A DNA stretch of 45,744 nt from a virus, in the IMG/VR virus record IMGVR_UViG_3300019760_000004, positions 1 to 45,744 of that record; one strand, 5' to 3'. Under the pieces are notes generated by a model. It had not been told where the DNA came from and did not search any database. It worked only from the letters and a program-made list of their open reading frames with translations. A program made the translations under genes and the position numbers. Shown here one piece after another: positions 17,752-27,588 of the stretch (position 1 is its first letter; each line of letters opens with the position of its first letter).

Positions 17752-18339
17752 ATGATAGAAATAATATGATATAGAGAAATAAAAGAAAATAAATGAGGTT
17801 GAGAACATTGATATAATGAAATGTCTCAATATGAGATATTATTTAAAGAATGAAGTATAAAAAAAATATGTACATTAAGTAATGATTATTGAGATTGTCC
17901 AAGTGGTCGGACTTCTGCTACTTGGTGAGATAAGAAAATAAAATCAGTATCTGATTTTTGAGAAATTCATTTCAAACCTATTAATAAAATAGAATTAGAT
18001 AATATAGATGATTTTATTAATGTTAGTAATGATTGATGAGATATTCGGTATCCATCTTGATATGCTTGTATAAAAGATGAATTTATTAATTTATTTGAAA
18101 AAACAAATAGATATAAAGAAAAAAGGCAGGTTTATATTTTTACTTGAAATAGCTGAAAATGAAAAAGTTATATTTGAAGAAAATCATCAATAAGAGTATT
18201 TGAAACAGATATATATGATAAATTACCAAATGAAATAACCGAAGAAATTATAGTATTATGAAATAAACATAACTTTACACTTAAAGAAATAAAATCAAAA
18301 ATAAATAATTCAGATATAATAGAAGTAAATTTTAATTAA
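17752..18339 (+). CDS. Small P-loop NTPase
   Basis: 195 residues. A novel N-terminal half has many TGA glycines and 'DCPSGRTSATWGDK'. 'YIFTGNSGKGKSYIGRK' at ~145-161 is a textbook Walker A (GxxGxGKS) that exists only if TGA is Gly, followed by 'SIRVFETDIYDKLP', reminiscent of small kinases where an Asp after the P-loop strand binds substrate. A nucleotide/polynucleotide kinase-like role is possible. It follows the primase by 25 bp. Confidence 0.7.
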
Positions 18340-18393
18340 TATAGAATAAAAAAAAATATATTCAAAAGAAATTTTAGAAAAAATTAAATAATT

Positions 18394-18795
18394 ATGAAAA
18401 TAAATAAATTAAAAGCACTACAAAAAGACTTAAATAATTTTAAATATAAATGTAAAAATGGTTGCTTTGAATGTTGCACAAAAATTATTTTTCTTAAAGA
18501 AGAATTAATACTAATGAAAAAAGAATTAATAAAAAATTGATTTAAAAAACCTCCTAATTGAAAATGAAATAATTATTGTGAATATTTAACAAAAGATTGA
18601 AAATGTAGTGTTTATAATGCAAGACCTATAATATGTAGAACATTTTCAGATATAAGTTTTTTATTAAAAAATAAAGATAAAAAATATTTAACAAATATTT
18701 GTACATATTCAAAAAAAAGAAAAGTAGTAGTTCCATCAAATGAATATTTAAGTTATTCAAAAGAATTAATGGAAAAATGAATTAGTAATAAATAA
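18394..18795 (+). CDS. YkgJ-like Cys-cluster (CxxxCxxCC) protein
   Basis: 133 residues. 'CKNGCFECC' near residue 20 and 'CEYLTKDGKCSVYNARPIICRTF' around 67-89 are the signature of the YkgJ/UPF0153 Zn/Fe-chelating family. Normal family length. Phage members exist; the reaction is unknown, and metal binding is inferred from the conserved Cys. Confidence 0.85.
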
Positions 18796-18876
18796 ATATT
18801 TATAAAATAAAAACACAGAACTTAAAAAAATGAGATAAAGTAAAAACAAAAGATTGAATCTATGAATTTATAAAAT

Positions 18877-18972
18877 ATGAAAGAAGTAAATATATCAGAA
18901 ATATTAGACATAGTAGATTGTTTTTGTATTTTAGATGTTTGATATGATGAAATTAAAGAAGTATTAGAATAA
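18877..18972 (+). CDS. Very short ORF in a degenerate stretch
   Basis: 31 residues (MKEVNISEILDIVDCFCILD...). A second frame across 18810-18950 reads 'KKGDKVKTKDGIYEFIKYERSK' without a start codon, so 18796-18999 may hold the remains of a frameshifted gene. Weak. Confidence 0.3.
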
Positions 18973-18999
18973 TATGTTTGATATAAAATAACAAAATAA

Positions 19000-19206
19000 A
19001 TGCTAACAATACTTAAACAAAAGACCGTTGAATGACTCCTAGAATATCTAACTTTTAATTATACCTGGACATTAAGAAACAACGGCACAATAGAAATAAA
19101 TGATAAGAATTGAGGTTATTACGAAATTAAAGGACTCCAATTATGAGTAGACCTTGTTTATCAAGATAAGGAAGTTTTAGAAGAATTTAGTAAAATAATT
19201 AAATAA
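19000..19206 (+). CDS. Small protein with atypical codon use
   Basis: 68 residues ('FNYTWTLRNNGTIEINDKNGGYYEIKGLQLGVDLVYQ'; two parts of a beta-rich domain). It uses GGC, CTC, ACC, GTT and GAC more than its A/T-ending neighbours, hinting at recent arrival. Function unknown. Confidence 0.55.
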
Positions 19207-19208
19207 AA

Positions 19209-19445
19209 ATGGATAATAAAATAAATGATATAGTTTTAGAAAAACTTATTAAATGAAATAATATGACATTAAGAGAATTATGTGATGAATTATGATATAG
19301 GCCACAACAACATAATTTTGTTTTTATAGATGATGAAATAAAAATATTTGATAATTATGAATGATATAAAAATGCAACATTAAAAGATTTATTAGAATGT
19401 AAATATTTTATATTTCATATAAATTTATATTTTTGATTTAATTAA
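19209..19445 (+). CDS. Small unknown protein
   Basis: 78 residues, acidic and helical ('LEKLIKGNNMTLRELCDELGYRP' could be an HTH-like start). It starts 2 bp after the previous gene. Function unknown. Confidence 0.55.
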
Positions 19446-19463
19446 TAAAATTTTTAAAAAAAA

Positions 19464-19895
19464 ATGAATGATACAAGAAAGCAAATAATAGATATAATTT
19501 GAGATTATATGCTAAAAGATTTAAAATTTTGATGTTTTATAAAATCTTGATGAAAAATTTATAAATTTTTATATGAAAAAGAAACTAATAAAAATCATAT
19601 AGCTAAAATATACTTAGATACAGAAACTAATTTAGAATATGAAAAAGCTTTTATAGATAAAATTATTTGAAATTACGATATAACATCAGTATTGAAATAT
19701 ATAAAAAATAAAGTGTGATTTAAAAAACGGAAAATATATGACGATGTTATTATGTTTGAAGAGGTTGTTAATAAAAAAATAAATATTATTAAAATACCAA
19801 ACAAACCACTACATTTATATATAAAAGAAGAAGAAAAAGATTTACTTAAAATACTAATTAAACTACAAAATGAATTTAATAGAATTAAGAGCTAA
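19464..19895 (+). CDS. Unknown protein upstream of SF2 helicase
   Basis: 143 residues, alpha/beta, Lys rich, ending in an amphipathic helix ('KDLLKILIKLQNEFNRIKS'). It overlaps the helicase start by 26 bp, so the two are probably made together. No family recognised. Confidence 0.6.
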
Positions 19896-21246
19896 ACAAA
19901 AATTCCTAACAAAAAGAAAAGAAGAATATAACATCCATCTATGAAGATATATTGAAAGAGTTTATAGATTTTTTGATAAAAAAACTGAATATTTACCACC
20001 AACTATTAATTATACTTATAATTGACCTTGATTTTTAAAATTAGAGCCAATTCAAAAAACTCTTTGATTAAAAATAAAAAAAACTACTCAAGAAAACAAA
20101 ATAAAATTTGCAGAAAATATAATAATACAAAAAGAAGTATTAAGAATTGTAAAAAAAAGAAATGAAGAATTTAATTATAGATGTTGATTGATTAAATTAA
20201 CTACCGGAAAAGGTAAAACGCATATAATTATAGATATAACAAATTACTATCAAACAAATACATTAATATTAGTTCATAATATTAAAACTTTAAATGAAAT
20301 GATAAAAAAATTTAAAAATTTTACAAATATTATTCCGTCACAATATTGATGAGGTAAAAAAGAAATTTGAAACATAACTATAATGACAAAAAAAAGTTTT
20401 GCTTTAGATAGTATAAAAATAAAAAACATATTTAATTTAGTATTAATTGATGAAGCTCCAGTATGATTTTCTAAATCTTTTTGGAATTGATTAAATTTAT
20501 TTTTTGATTGAAAAAAATGAGTAGCATTATATTGATTAAGTTGAACTCCTCAAAAAATAGAATTAGATCAAAGTGATTTAGAAAGATATTTTTGAAAAAT
20601 ACTTGAAATAAAAAACCAATCAAAAAACTGATATAATATTATTCCAGATTTTACTTTTTATGATTATATTGTTGATAAATGGATTTATGAGTACGAGAAC
20701 CCTGCAGAAATGAGATGAGTTATTTCAGAAAACGAAAATAGATTAAAAGAGCAAATAGTAGTAATAAAAGAATTATTTAAAGATAGAAAATGTTTACTTA
20801 TTTTGACTGACAGAAAACTTGAAGTAGATAATTTTTATAAAAATAGAGATTTTTGATTTACTTTTTTAATTACTTGAAATACATCAATAGAAGAAGACAA
20901 CCAAAACATAAAATCAGCTGAATTATTAGTAAAATCATGAAAGAAAGTATGTATAATATGAACTATCCAAAAATGCTGAATATGAATGGATATACCAGCA
21001 ATAGATACTATTTTTCTTGCTAGTGCTATAAAATTTCAAAGTACAGTAATACAATCGGTAGGTAGATGACTTAGATTATTTGAGTGAAAAAATAATGTTA
21101 AAGTTTGAGTTTGGTGAGATTTACCTCATTATAGATGACAAAAATCAGAAAAAATACAAGTTATAAAAAAAGAATATTGAATAAAAGAAGAAAATATTGA
21201 AATAGTTAAAATTTTAAGAAAAATGAAAAAGAATATTAATAATTAA
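19870..21246 (+). CDS. SF2 DNA/RNA helicase (DEAD/DEAH-like)
   Basis: 458 residues. Motif I 'TTGKGKTH' (111-118), motif Ia-like 'LILVHN', motif II 'LIDEAP' (192-197), motif III 'LSGTP', and motif VI 'QSVGRGLR' (395-402), all in order. Similar compact SF2 helicases serve phage recombination and replication (UvsW-like). It overlaps the gene before it and is followed by a methylase and a nuclease, forming a DNA-processing block. Confidence 0.93.
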
Positions 21247-21253
21247 AATAAAT

Positions 21254-21811
21254 ATGAGTAATACAAATAGATATGCTACAAGAAATAATAATTTTGATGA
21301 GAATAAAGATTTTTATCCAACTCCAGAATTATGTACTAAACAATTATTAGAAATAGAAAAATTTTGAGATATAATTTTAGAACCAGCTTGTTGAGATTGA
21401 TCAATGAGTAAAATTTTAGAAAAAGCATGATATAAAGTAAATTCTTGTGATTTAATTGATAGATGATACTGAATACCAAATATAGACTTTTTAACTACTG
21501 ATTTTAAATTGAATAGTTATGATATAATAACAAACCCACCATATAAACTTGCAGAACAATTTTTAGAAAAAAGTATTAAAATTAGTAAAAATAAAGTAGC
21601 TTATTTTATGAGATTATCTTTTTTAGAAAGTAAATGAAGATATAAACTATTTAAAAAACATCCACCTAAAATAATTTATGTTTTAAGTTATAGACCTAAA
21701 ATATATAAAGATTGAATAGTAACTAAAAACACTTGAATGGTAGCCTATTGTTGGATAATATGGGATAAATCATATAATTGACCAACTTTATTAGACTGGA
21801 TTAATGAATAA
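21254..21811 (+). CDS. DNA N6-adenine methyltransferase (NPPY type)
   Basis: 185 residues. Motif I 'LEPACGDGSMSKILE' (42-56) has both key glycines as TGA; catalytic NPPY at 94-97 in 'DIITNPPYKLAEQFL'. Compact type typical of phages, lacking a separate recognition domain. Distinct from the Dam-like enzyme at 7416-8360, so the phage has two adenine methylases, one in each arm. Confidence 0.9.
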
Positions 21812-21822
21812 AACAAAATAGC

Positions 21823-22203
21823 ATGAAAAATCTACAAATAAAAGTCCCCTGAAAATATAAACTTGAATCTAAATTTACATCTGCATATCAAAAAGCTTGG
21901 AAAGATTTATGAAATTGGAGCTTCAAAATAAGTGATTGAGATAGATCACAAAAACCAACCGATACAATTCTAGCTAATAAAAATTGAATTTATATTGCAG
22001 AATTTAAAACAATTAAAAATGATATACTTAAAATATCACAATTTGAGCCATCTCAAATGAGTGCTTGAAGAAAAGTATCTTGATTATGCTGAAAAGCTAT
22101 TGCTATTATTTATTCTATAAAATTAAATAAATATAAAATATTAGATTTTAAATATATAATAGAAAAAAAAGATAAACTTGAAATGGAAATAAAACTATTT
22201 TAA
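21823..22203 (+). CDS. PD-(D/E)XK nuclease (Holliday-junction resolvase-like)
   Basis: 126 residues. 'SDGDRSQKPTDTILANKNGIYIAEFKTIK' (given in parts) holds the catalytic D47 and E60-x-K62 on a beta hairpin, the layout of Hjc/RecU-like resolvases and short PD-(D/E)XK nucleases; 'SQFEPSQMSAGRKV' follows as a helical substrate-binding element. Probably resolves branched DNA before packaging or supports recombination. Confidence 0.8.
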
Positions 22204-22223
22204 AAATAAATATAAAATAAGTT

Positions 22224-22251
22224 TTGACAAAATAAAAAATAAATATATAAT
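22224..22251 (+). promoter_or_regulatory. Consensus promoter, copy 2
   Basis: TTGACA (22224-22229), 16-bp spacer, TATAAT (22246-22251). 37 nt are identical to the 9962 promoter and similarity extends ~20 nt upstream. The expected start, 7 nt after the -10, is 22258, the first base of the long stem below. Confidence 0.88.
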
Positions 22252-22257
22252 CTTTAT

Positions 22258-22470
22258 GTAGTTATATTTTACACCTTGAATGTCTTCGAATATATTTATA
22301 TAAATATATGTACATTTAAGACTTGAATATAATGGCCTTAAACAATATGTTTAAGGTGTAGAATATAACTACCACCGACTTGGTGTAAAATATATATAAA
22401 AACTAGCCTTAGGCTTCTTGGGTGAATAAATTAAGAAGTAAAAATAAATTTTACTCCTAGAAAGAGTATA
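22258..22470 (+). ncRNA. Promoter-driven structured RNA / long 5' leader
   Basis: The first 20 nt (22258-22277) pair with 22353-22372 with a single GU. Inside are an AATGT/ACATT or GTCTT/AAGAC stem capped by an A/T palindrome and a CTTAAAC-AATAT-GTTTAAG hairpin, giving a three-way junction. Downstream are CACC-GACTT-GGTG, AGCC-TTA-GGCT, CTTCTT...AAGAAG and closing GTAAAAT/ATTTTAC (~22383-22453). No coding frame spans it. It may be a free ncRNA or a regulatory leader for the ssDNA-binding candidate at 22506. No known riboswitch or ribozyme recognised. Confidence 0.72.
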
Positions 22471-22505
22471 AACTTAAAATATTTTATTTGGTAAATAATA
22501 ACAGT

Positions 22506-23339
22506 ATGCCAAAACAAGTAAGTTATAAAGAAAGTTCTTGAGGTGGTTTTTTTAAACCAGAAGCTGGTGGTTATCCAGCAATAATTGTTGGAGTTATGGA
22601 ATTAGGAACAGAAAGTAAGACTTATAAAGAATGAGATGATCCAAAAGATGTAGTTGAAGTAAGAGTAGTTTACGAAATTGAAGCAGAACAAGAAATATAC
22701 GATACTGAAAAAGAAGAATTAACTTGAGAAACGGAAGATAAAATTTGACTAATAGGACAAAATTACACAGAAGTTGTATCAGATAAATCAAAATTATGAG
22801 CTGTAATAAAAGCAGTTTATGATGTAAAAAGTGTTAAAGATATTAAAAATTTTTCTTTAGACAAATTACTTTGATTAAAAGCATATATAGAAGTAGATTT
22901 GGTTTGAAAAAAGAAAAATATTGAAATAGTTAAATCTGTTTCATGATTAAATAAAAAAATGGAAAAATTAATTCATGAACAAGTAAGAGAAAACTTCTAT
23001 TTTTGAATGGAAGACATAAATGATTTTTCAGAAGAATTAATGGAAGATAAAGAAGCTTTAAAACCATGGGATATAGATAGAATAAAAGCTAGTCCAGAAT
23101 ATAAAGTTTTATGTAAAAATATGGGGATTAAAGTACCAGAAACTTTAGACGAACAAGAAGAAACTTTAAAAAAAGAAGCTGCTGAAAATAAAGCAAAACA
23201 AGAAAAAGCTAATTCTGAACCTACTGTTTGAGAAGAAGATGTAAAAGATATTTTTAATTGAGAAGATATAATTAAAGATGAACCAAAAACAACCACTGAA
23301 GCAAGAGAAAAATCTAAAAAAAATAGTGAATTTGAATAA
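22506..23339 (+). CDS. Putative ssDNA-binding / recombination-associated protein
   Basis: 277 residues. The N-terminal domain 'SYKESSGGGFFKPEAGGYPAIIVGV', 'VEVRVVYEIEAEQ' resembles OB-fold phage proteins near recombination genes (DUF669-like). A helical middle is followed by a long acidic tail, a frequent feature of SSBs. It has its own promoter and leader and is the first gene after the ncRNA, and its N-terminus uses GGT/GGA rather than TGA, consistent with high expression. Function inferred. Confidence 0.6.
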
Positions 23340-23367
23340 AACTTTTTAATAAATAACTACTAAAAAT

Positions 23368-23475
23368 ATGAAAACATATAATAGAAAAATAAAAAATGAT
23401 TTAAATAAAATTTTTTATAGTTTAAGATTTCATATTTTGGTAGTTATTTTATTTATTTTATTTTATAGTATATAA
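23368..23475 (+). CDS. Membrane miniprotein
   Basis: 35 residues: a polar basic N-terminus, then a single hydrophobic helix ('FHILVVILFILFYS'). Five bp before the next gene. Small and uncertain. Confidence 0.4.
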   Translation: MKTYNRKIKNDLNKIFYSLRFHILVVILFILFYSI

Positions 23476-23479
23476 ATAA

Positions 23480-24070
23480 ATGGGAAAAATAGACATTAAT
23501 CAAACATATATAGTAGCTAATTCAAAAGAAGAAATATCTGATGCTATAAGTTATTATAAAAACTGTTGAGCAAAAATTGAATGATGATTAATTATTAAAG
23601 AAAAGATAAAATATTATGTTACGGTAAGTAAAATATCAAGAATATATATATCTGATAAAATATTTTCTACAAAAACTGAAATAACTATAAATTATAAAAA
23701 TATTAACAATAACCAAAATCAAAAAATTAATAATAATGCTTTTGACAAAATTGAAGTAGAAAACTTCATGAGTGATAAAAATAATACAGATAAAGTTAAA
23801 TTAACTACTTTATGATTAAATGATCTTATCGCTAAATTAAATTCAGCAAAAAAAGATATAGCAACAGTTAATTCTGTTTTAGTTAATAGTTTAAATAAAC
23901 TTGATTTTGCTAAAGAAAGATTAGATATAAATCAAATTATGGAAATAGTTGAATTATATCCAAAATTAGAAGAATATGTTACAAATTACATGAAAAACAA
24001 TAAAATTATAAATATAATTAAAGTTCCAGAAAAAAAGAAAATTGATATTCAAGAACTTTTTAAAAGATAA
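23480..24070 (+). CDS. Unknown protein
   Basis: 196 residues. The N-terminal 'DINQTYIVANSKEEISDAISYYK' looks like a small alpha/beta domain; a helical region 'NDLIAKLNSAKKDIATVNSVLVNSLNKLDFAK' (in parts) and a basic C-terminal end follow. No family recognised. Between the SSB candidate and the SMC-like ATPase. Confidence 0.6.
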
Positions 24071-24094
24071 TATTTACTAAACTATATAATAAAA

Positions 24095-24337
24095 ATGTGA
24101 TGTACTTGCCACTTAAATCCTCCTTGTTCATATTGTGAGAATATGCCAAAAGAAGTAATTCATTTAATAGATAAAAAATCTAGAATTAATAAAATGATTT
24201 CAAATATAACAATAGCATTAAAAGAATGTGATGATAATGATAGATATAGTAAGCTTTGGGATGAAAGAATAGAAATGAAAGAAAATATAGAAAAAATAGA
24301 AAAACAAATTGAAAAAATATATCCAGATAATATTTAA
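24095..24337 (+). CDS. Small protein with N-terminal zinc motif and coiled coil
   Basis: 80 residues. 'CTCHLNPPCSYC' within the first 15 residues gives CxC...CxxC, a likely zinc site; the rest is a charged coiled coil ('EVIHLIDKKSRINKM', 'ENIEKIEKQIEKI'). Start ATG 24095 chosen because it includes the Cys motif; a TGA-as-stop reading would begin at 24143. Eleven bp before the ATPase gene. Confidence 0.65.
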
Positions 24338-24348
24338 TTATAAAAAAA

Positions 24349-25713
24349 ATGTCTAAAGAAATTAATACAAATCCAGAAAAAACAGTTAAAAAAGATATAA
24401 AAAATTTAAAAGTAAATTATATTGATATTGAAAATTTTAAAAATATAGAAGGTATTTCAACTGAATTATCAGATATAAATATAATTTGATGATTTAATTG
24501 AAATGGGAAAAGTTCTTTTAGTGAAGCTATGTTATCAGGTATAAAAGGCCAAAATTTTTATTGAAAAGGTGCAATTTCTCCATCAAGCTTAGTAAAAGTT
24601 TGAGAAAATAAAGCCACTATAAGAATTAAAATCAAATGAAAAGAAACTGAAATTTCAATAGAAAGAATTTTTACAAAATGAACAGCTAAAAAACCTGCTT
24701 GAAACACAAAACTTACAGCTGAAATAAATTGAGAAAAAATATCACAAGCAAGTTTGAATGAATTATTAAATACTTTAACTTTAGATCCTCTTAGATTATG
24801 AACTTTATCTAAAACGGAACAAATTAAAGAAATTAAAAATACAACTTGATTAGATACTGAAGATATTGATAAATTAATAATTGATCAAGAAGAAAGTAGA
24901 AAAGAAAGTAGAATTTTTAAAGATAAAAGTCTAGCATTTTATGAAAAATTAATAGCAACTTGAACTCCAGAAAAAATAGAAGAAGTAAAAATTGAAAAAT
25001 TATTTGAAGCAAAAAACAAATATGTAAATGTTTGAAATCTTATACAAGAAAAAGAAAATACATTAAAATTTTTCCAAGAAAAAAAATCAAGAATAGAAGA
25101 ATTAAAAGAAGAACTTAAAAAAGAAGAATTAAATTTAGAAAAAATAAAAGAAAAATGAAAAGAAATTGAAGAAAAAATAACAACCAAAACAAAAGAATTA
25201 AATAAAAAATATTGAAGTAATGAAAAAATAGATGAACAAATAGAAAAATCAGAAGAAATTAATCAAAAAGCTAAAAAATATCAAGAATATTTAGAAGCTA
25301 AAAAAGAAAAAGATGAAACTTTAAATGATTTTAAAAAAGAAGAAGAAAAACTTGAACAATTAAGATCAGATAGAACAAAAATTATAGCAAACTCAAATTT
25401 ACCAAAATATATGGAAATTTCAGAAGATTATGGAATTCTAGTAGATGGAACAGAATATAAATTATTAAATACAGCCAAAAAGATAGAGATTGCTATTGAT
25501 TTAATATTAATATCATGAAGTCCATTAAGATTAATAAGAATTGAAAATGGTGCTGAACTTGATACAAGAACACTTGAAAAAATTAAACCTAAGATATTAG
25601 AATATTGATTCCAATTATTCTTAGAAAGAGCAATAGTTGATAAATTTGATACAATTATTATTGATGATTGAGAAATTGTTGATAATAAAGAAGATTATAT
25701 AAATAACCAATAA
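24349..25713 (+). CDS. Rad50/SMC-like ATPase (AAA_23 type)
   Basis: 454 residues. Walker A 'GGFNGNGKSSFSE' at 47-59 (three TGA glycines), a long coiled coil from ~200 to 350, then a C-terminal lobe with 'ISGSPLRLIRIENG' and 'TIIIDDGEIV' near 437-446, a Walker B variant with D-D-G-E. An SbcC partner nuclease is not adjacent, although the PD-(D/E)XK gene is in the same block. Likely DNA repair, recombination or end processing. Confidence 0.82.
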
Positions 25714-25718
25714 TTTTT

Positions 25719-26117
25719 ATGAAAATTAACAGAAAAAATCTTGAAAAAATTTGAGTTATTGAAAAACATAAAAATGTAATGGATATAATGGATTTTTGAC
25801 ATAGTATAAATTTTTTCATATATGAGTGAACTCAAAGAATTCAAAATTATTCTTGTTGATTTTCTTTTGATGAACTTAAGGAAAAATTTCAAGAATATAA
25901 AATAAATCTTAAAAAATTTACATTAGATTTAGATAAATATAAAACTGTAAAATTATGAGAATATGATTATAGAAAAATTTTAAATAAATGTACTTGTTAT
26001 GTTCGGATATATAATCCAAATAAAGAAATAATTTCAAAATATAGAGTTAAAAGAATTGATTGATTTCCAAAAATAAGAATAAATTATAAATGGATTAAAA
26101 TTTGAGATAAAATTTAA
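25719..26117 (+). CDS. Unknown protein with possible read-through tail
   Basis: 132 residues, alpha/beta, basic. After its TAA (26115) the frame stays open for 12 codons ending 'TFDNIENLPF', which looks like the acidic, PF-ending tip of SSB proteins, then TAA. By chance this is not rare in such A/T-rich DNA, so read-through is only a possibility. No family recognised for the main part. Confidence 0.55.
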
Positions 26118-26180
26118 AAACCTACTTTTGATAATATTGAAAATTTACCATTTTAAATTAAATAATAACCAATAAAAAAA

Positions 26181-26993
26181 ATGAGCCATTTTACTGTAAT
26201 GATTATTTGAGATAATCCAGAAGAACAATTAGCACCTTTTCAAGAAAATAATATGTGAGATTGTCCAAAAAAATATATAGAGTTTATTGATTGTACTGAT
26301 GAATTAAAAACAGATTATGAAAAAAGAGATGAAAAATATAATATTTTAACACTTGATGAATTTAATGATGAACGGTCTGAATATACAAAAGAGGATTGAA
26401 AATATTGATATTATGAAAATCCAAATGCTAAATGGGATTGGTATATGCTAGGTTGAAGATGGAGCTGAATATTTGATTTAAAAAAATGATCTGAATGAAC
26501 TATTTGAAGAAAACCATTAATAATGTGATGATGAGAATGATGAGTTGATCAAGCAAAAAAGAAAGATATTGATTTTGAATGAATGAGAAACAAAGCTAAA
26601 ATACAAGCAGAAAAAAAATATGAAGAATTTTTAAAAAAATTAAATTGAGAACCTACACCAGAATTATGGGATACTTTTAGAAAAAAGTTTGAAACAATTA
26701 AAGAAGCTAGAGAAGAATACAATAAAATTAAATGAGTTCAAAATCTAGAATCTTATTGGGGTTTTCAAGAATTATTAGTTTGAAAAGAAAAATATGTTTC
26801 AAATTGTTCATCTCAATCATTTACTACATTTGCAATAATAAAGGATTGAAAATGGTATGAAAAATGATCTATGGGTTGGTGGGGAATGGTTGCAGATGAA
26901 AAAGATCAAGATAAATGGAATGAAGAATTTTCAAAATTAATAGATTGAATTGATGATGAAACTATGTTGTCTGTTTATGATTGCCATATATAA
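26181..26993 (+). CDS. MSHFTV-family phage protein
   Basis: 270 residues. Begins 'MSHFTVMIIGDNPEEQLAPF' and contains 'NPNAKWDWYMLGGRWSG' and 'VDQAKKKDIDF', the hallmarks of a large uncharacterised family found in many phages and some bacteria. Ends 'LIDGIDDETMLSVYDCHI', also typical. The family fits only with TGA as Gly ('LGGRWSG'). Function unknown. Confidence 0.88.
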
Positions 26994-27018
26994 TTTTAAA
27001 TAATAACCAATAAAAAAA

Positions 27019-27267
27019 ATGTCAAATACTAGAAACTGAAAAGCTATAACAAATGAAGTTTTTGAACAAACACAAAATACATTAATAAATAAAACAAATT
27101 CTTGATTTGTATTTTTTTCTAAATCAGAAGAAAAATATGAACAATTAGAAAATTTATTAAATTTTAGTGATTGAAAAGCTTTATTTGTTCGGACTTGAAA
27201 AGAAACAAGTCATGTATTCGAATTAAATTCTGAAGATATGGAAAGATTAATTGATAATAAAAAATAA
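27019..27267 (+). CDS. Small unknown protein
   Basis: 82 residues, with 'SGFVFFSKSEEKYEQLENLLNF' and 'DGKALFVRTGKETSHVFELN'; an alpha/beta domain. It shares the same leader (ataaccaataaaaaaaATG) as the preceding gene. Function unknown. Confidence 0.55.
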
Positions 27268-27294
27268 ATTTTAATAAAATAACCAGTATATAAA

Positions 27295-27564
27295 ATGAAA
27301 AATATATTAATAGCATTTACTTTATTATTTTTATTAATTATACTACATTGACTTTTTATGAATAAAAATTCATCAAAAGCTCAGGATGTATTAATAAATA
27401 ATTCATATAAAATAATAGAAGATAAATGAGTTTCATTAATTTGATGTGCTAAATGAGATAGTATTTTTACTAGTAGAAAATTTATTGTAAAAAAAGATTG
27501 AATACAACAAACAGTTAGAGTATGTTGTTGATTATTATTTAAATGATGTACTATAAGATTTTAA
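27295..27564 (+). CDS. Small membrane-anchored protein with Cys motif
   Basis: 89 residues: an N-terminal transmembrane helix ('ILIAFTLLFLLIILHGLF'), a soluble beta-rich part and a C-terminal 'VCCGLLFKGCTIRF'. The helix could be a signal anchor exposing the Cys-rich part outside the membrane. Function unknown. Confidence 0.6.
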
Positions 27565-27588
27565 TTAAAAATTAATCAAAAATAAATT

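Noticed and set aside
22373-22390. CACCGACTTGGTG hairpin as a tracrRNA 3' stem-loop
   Set aside because: It only loosely resembles the Cas9 tracrRNA terminal hairpin; there is no anti-repeat, no Cas gene and no CRISPR array.
22258-22470. Known riboswitch, hammerhead or twister ribozyme
   Set aside because: None of the conserved cores (for example CUGAUGA...GAAA) is present.
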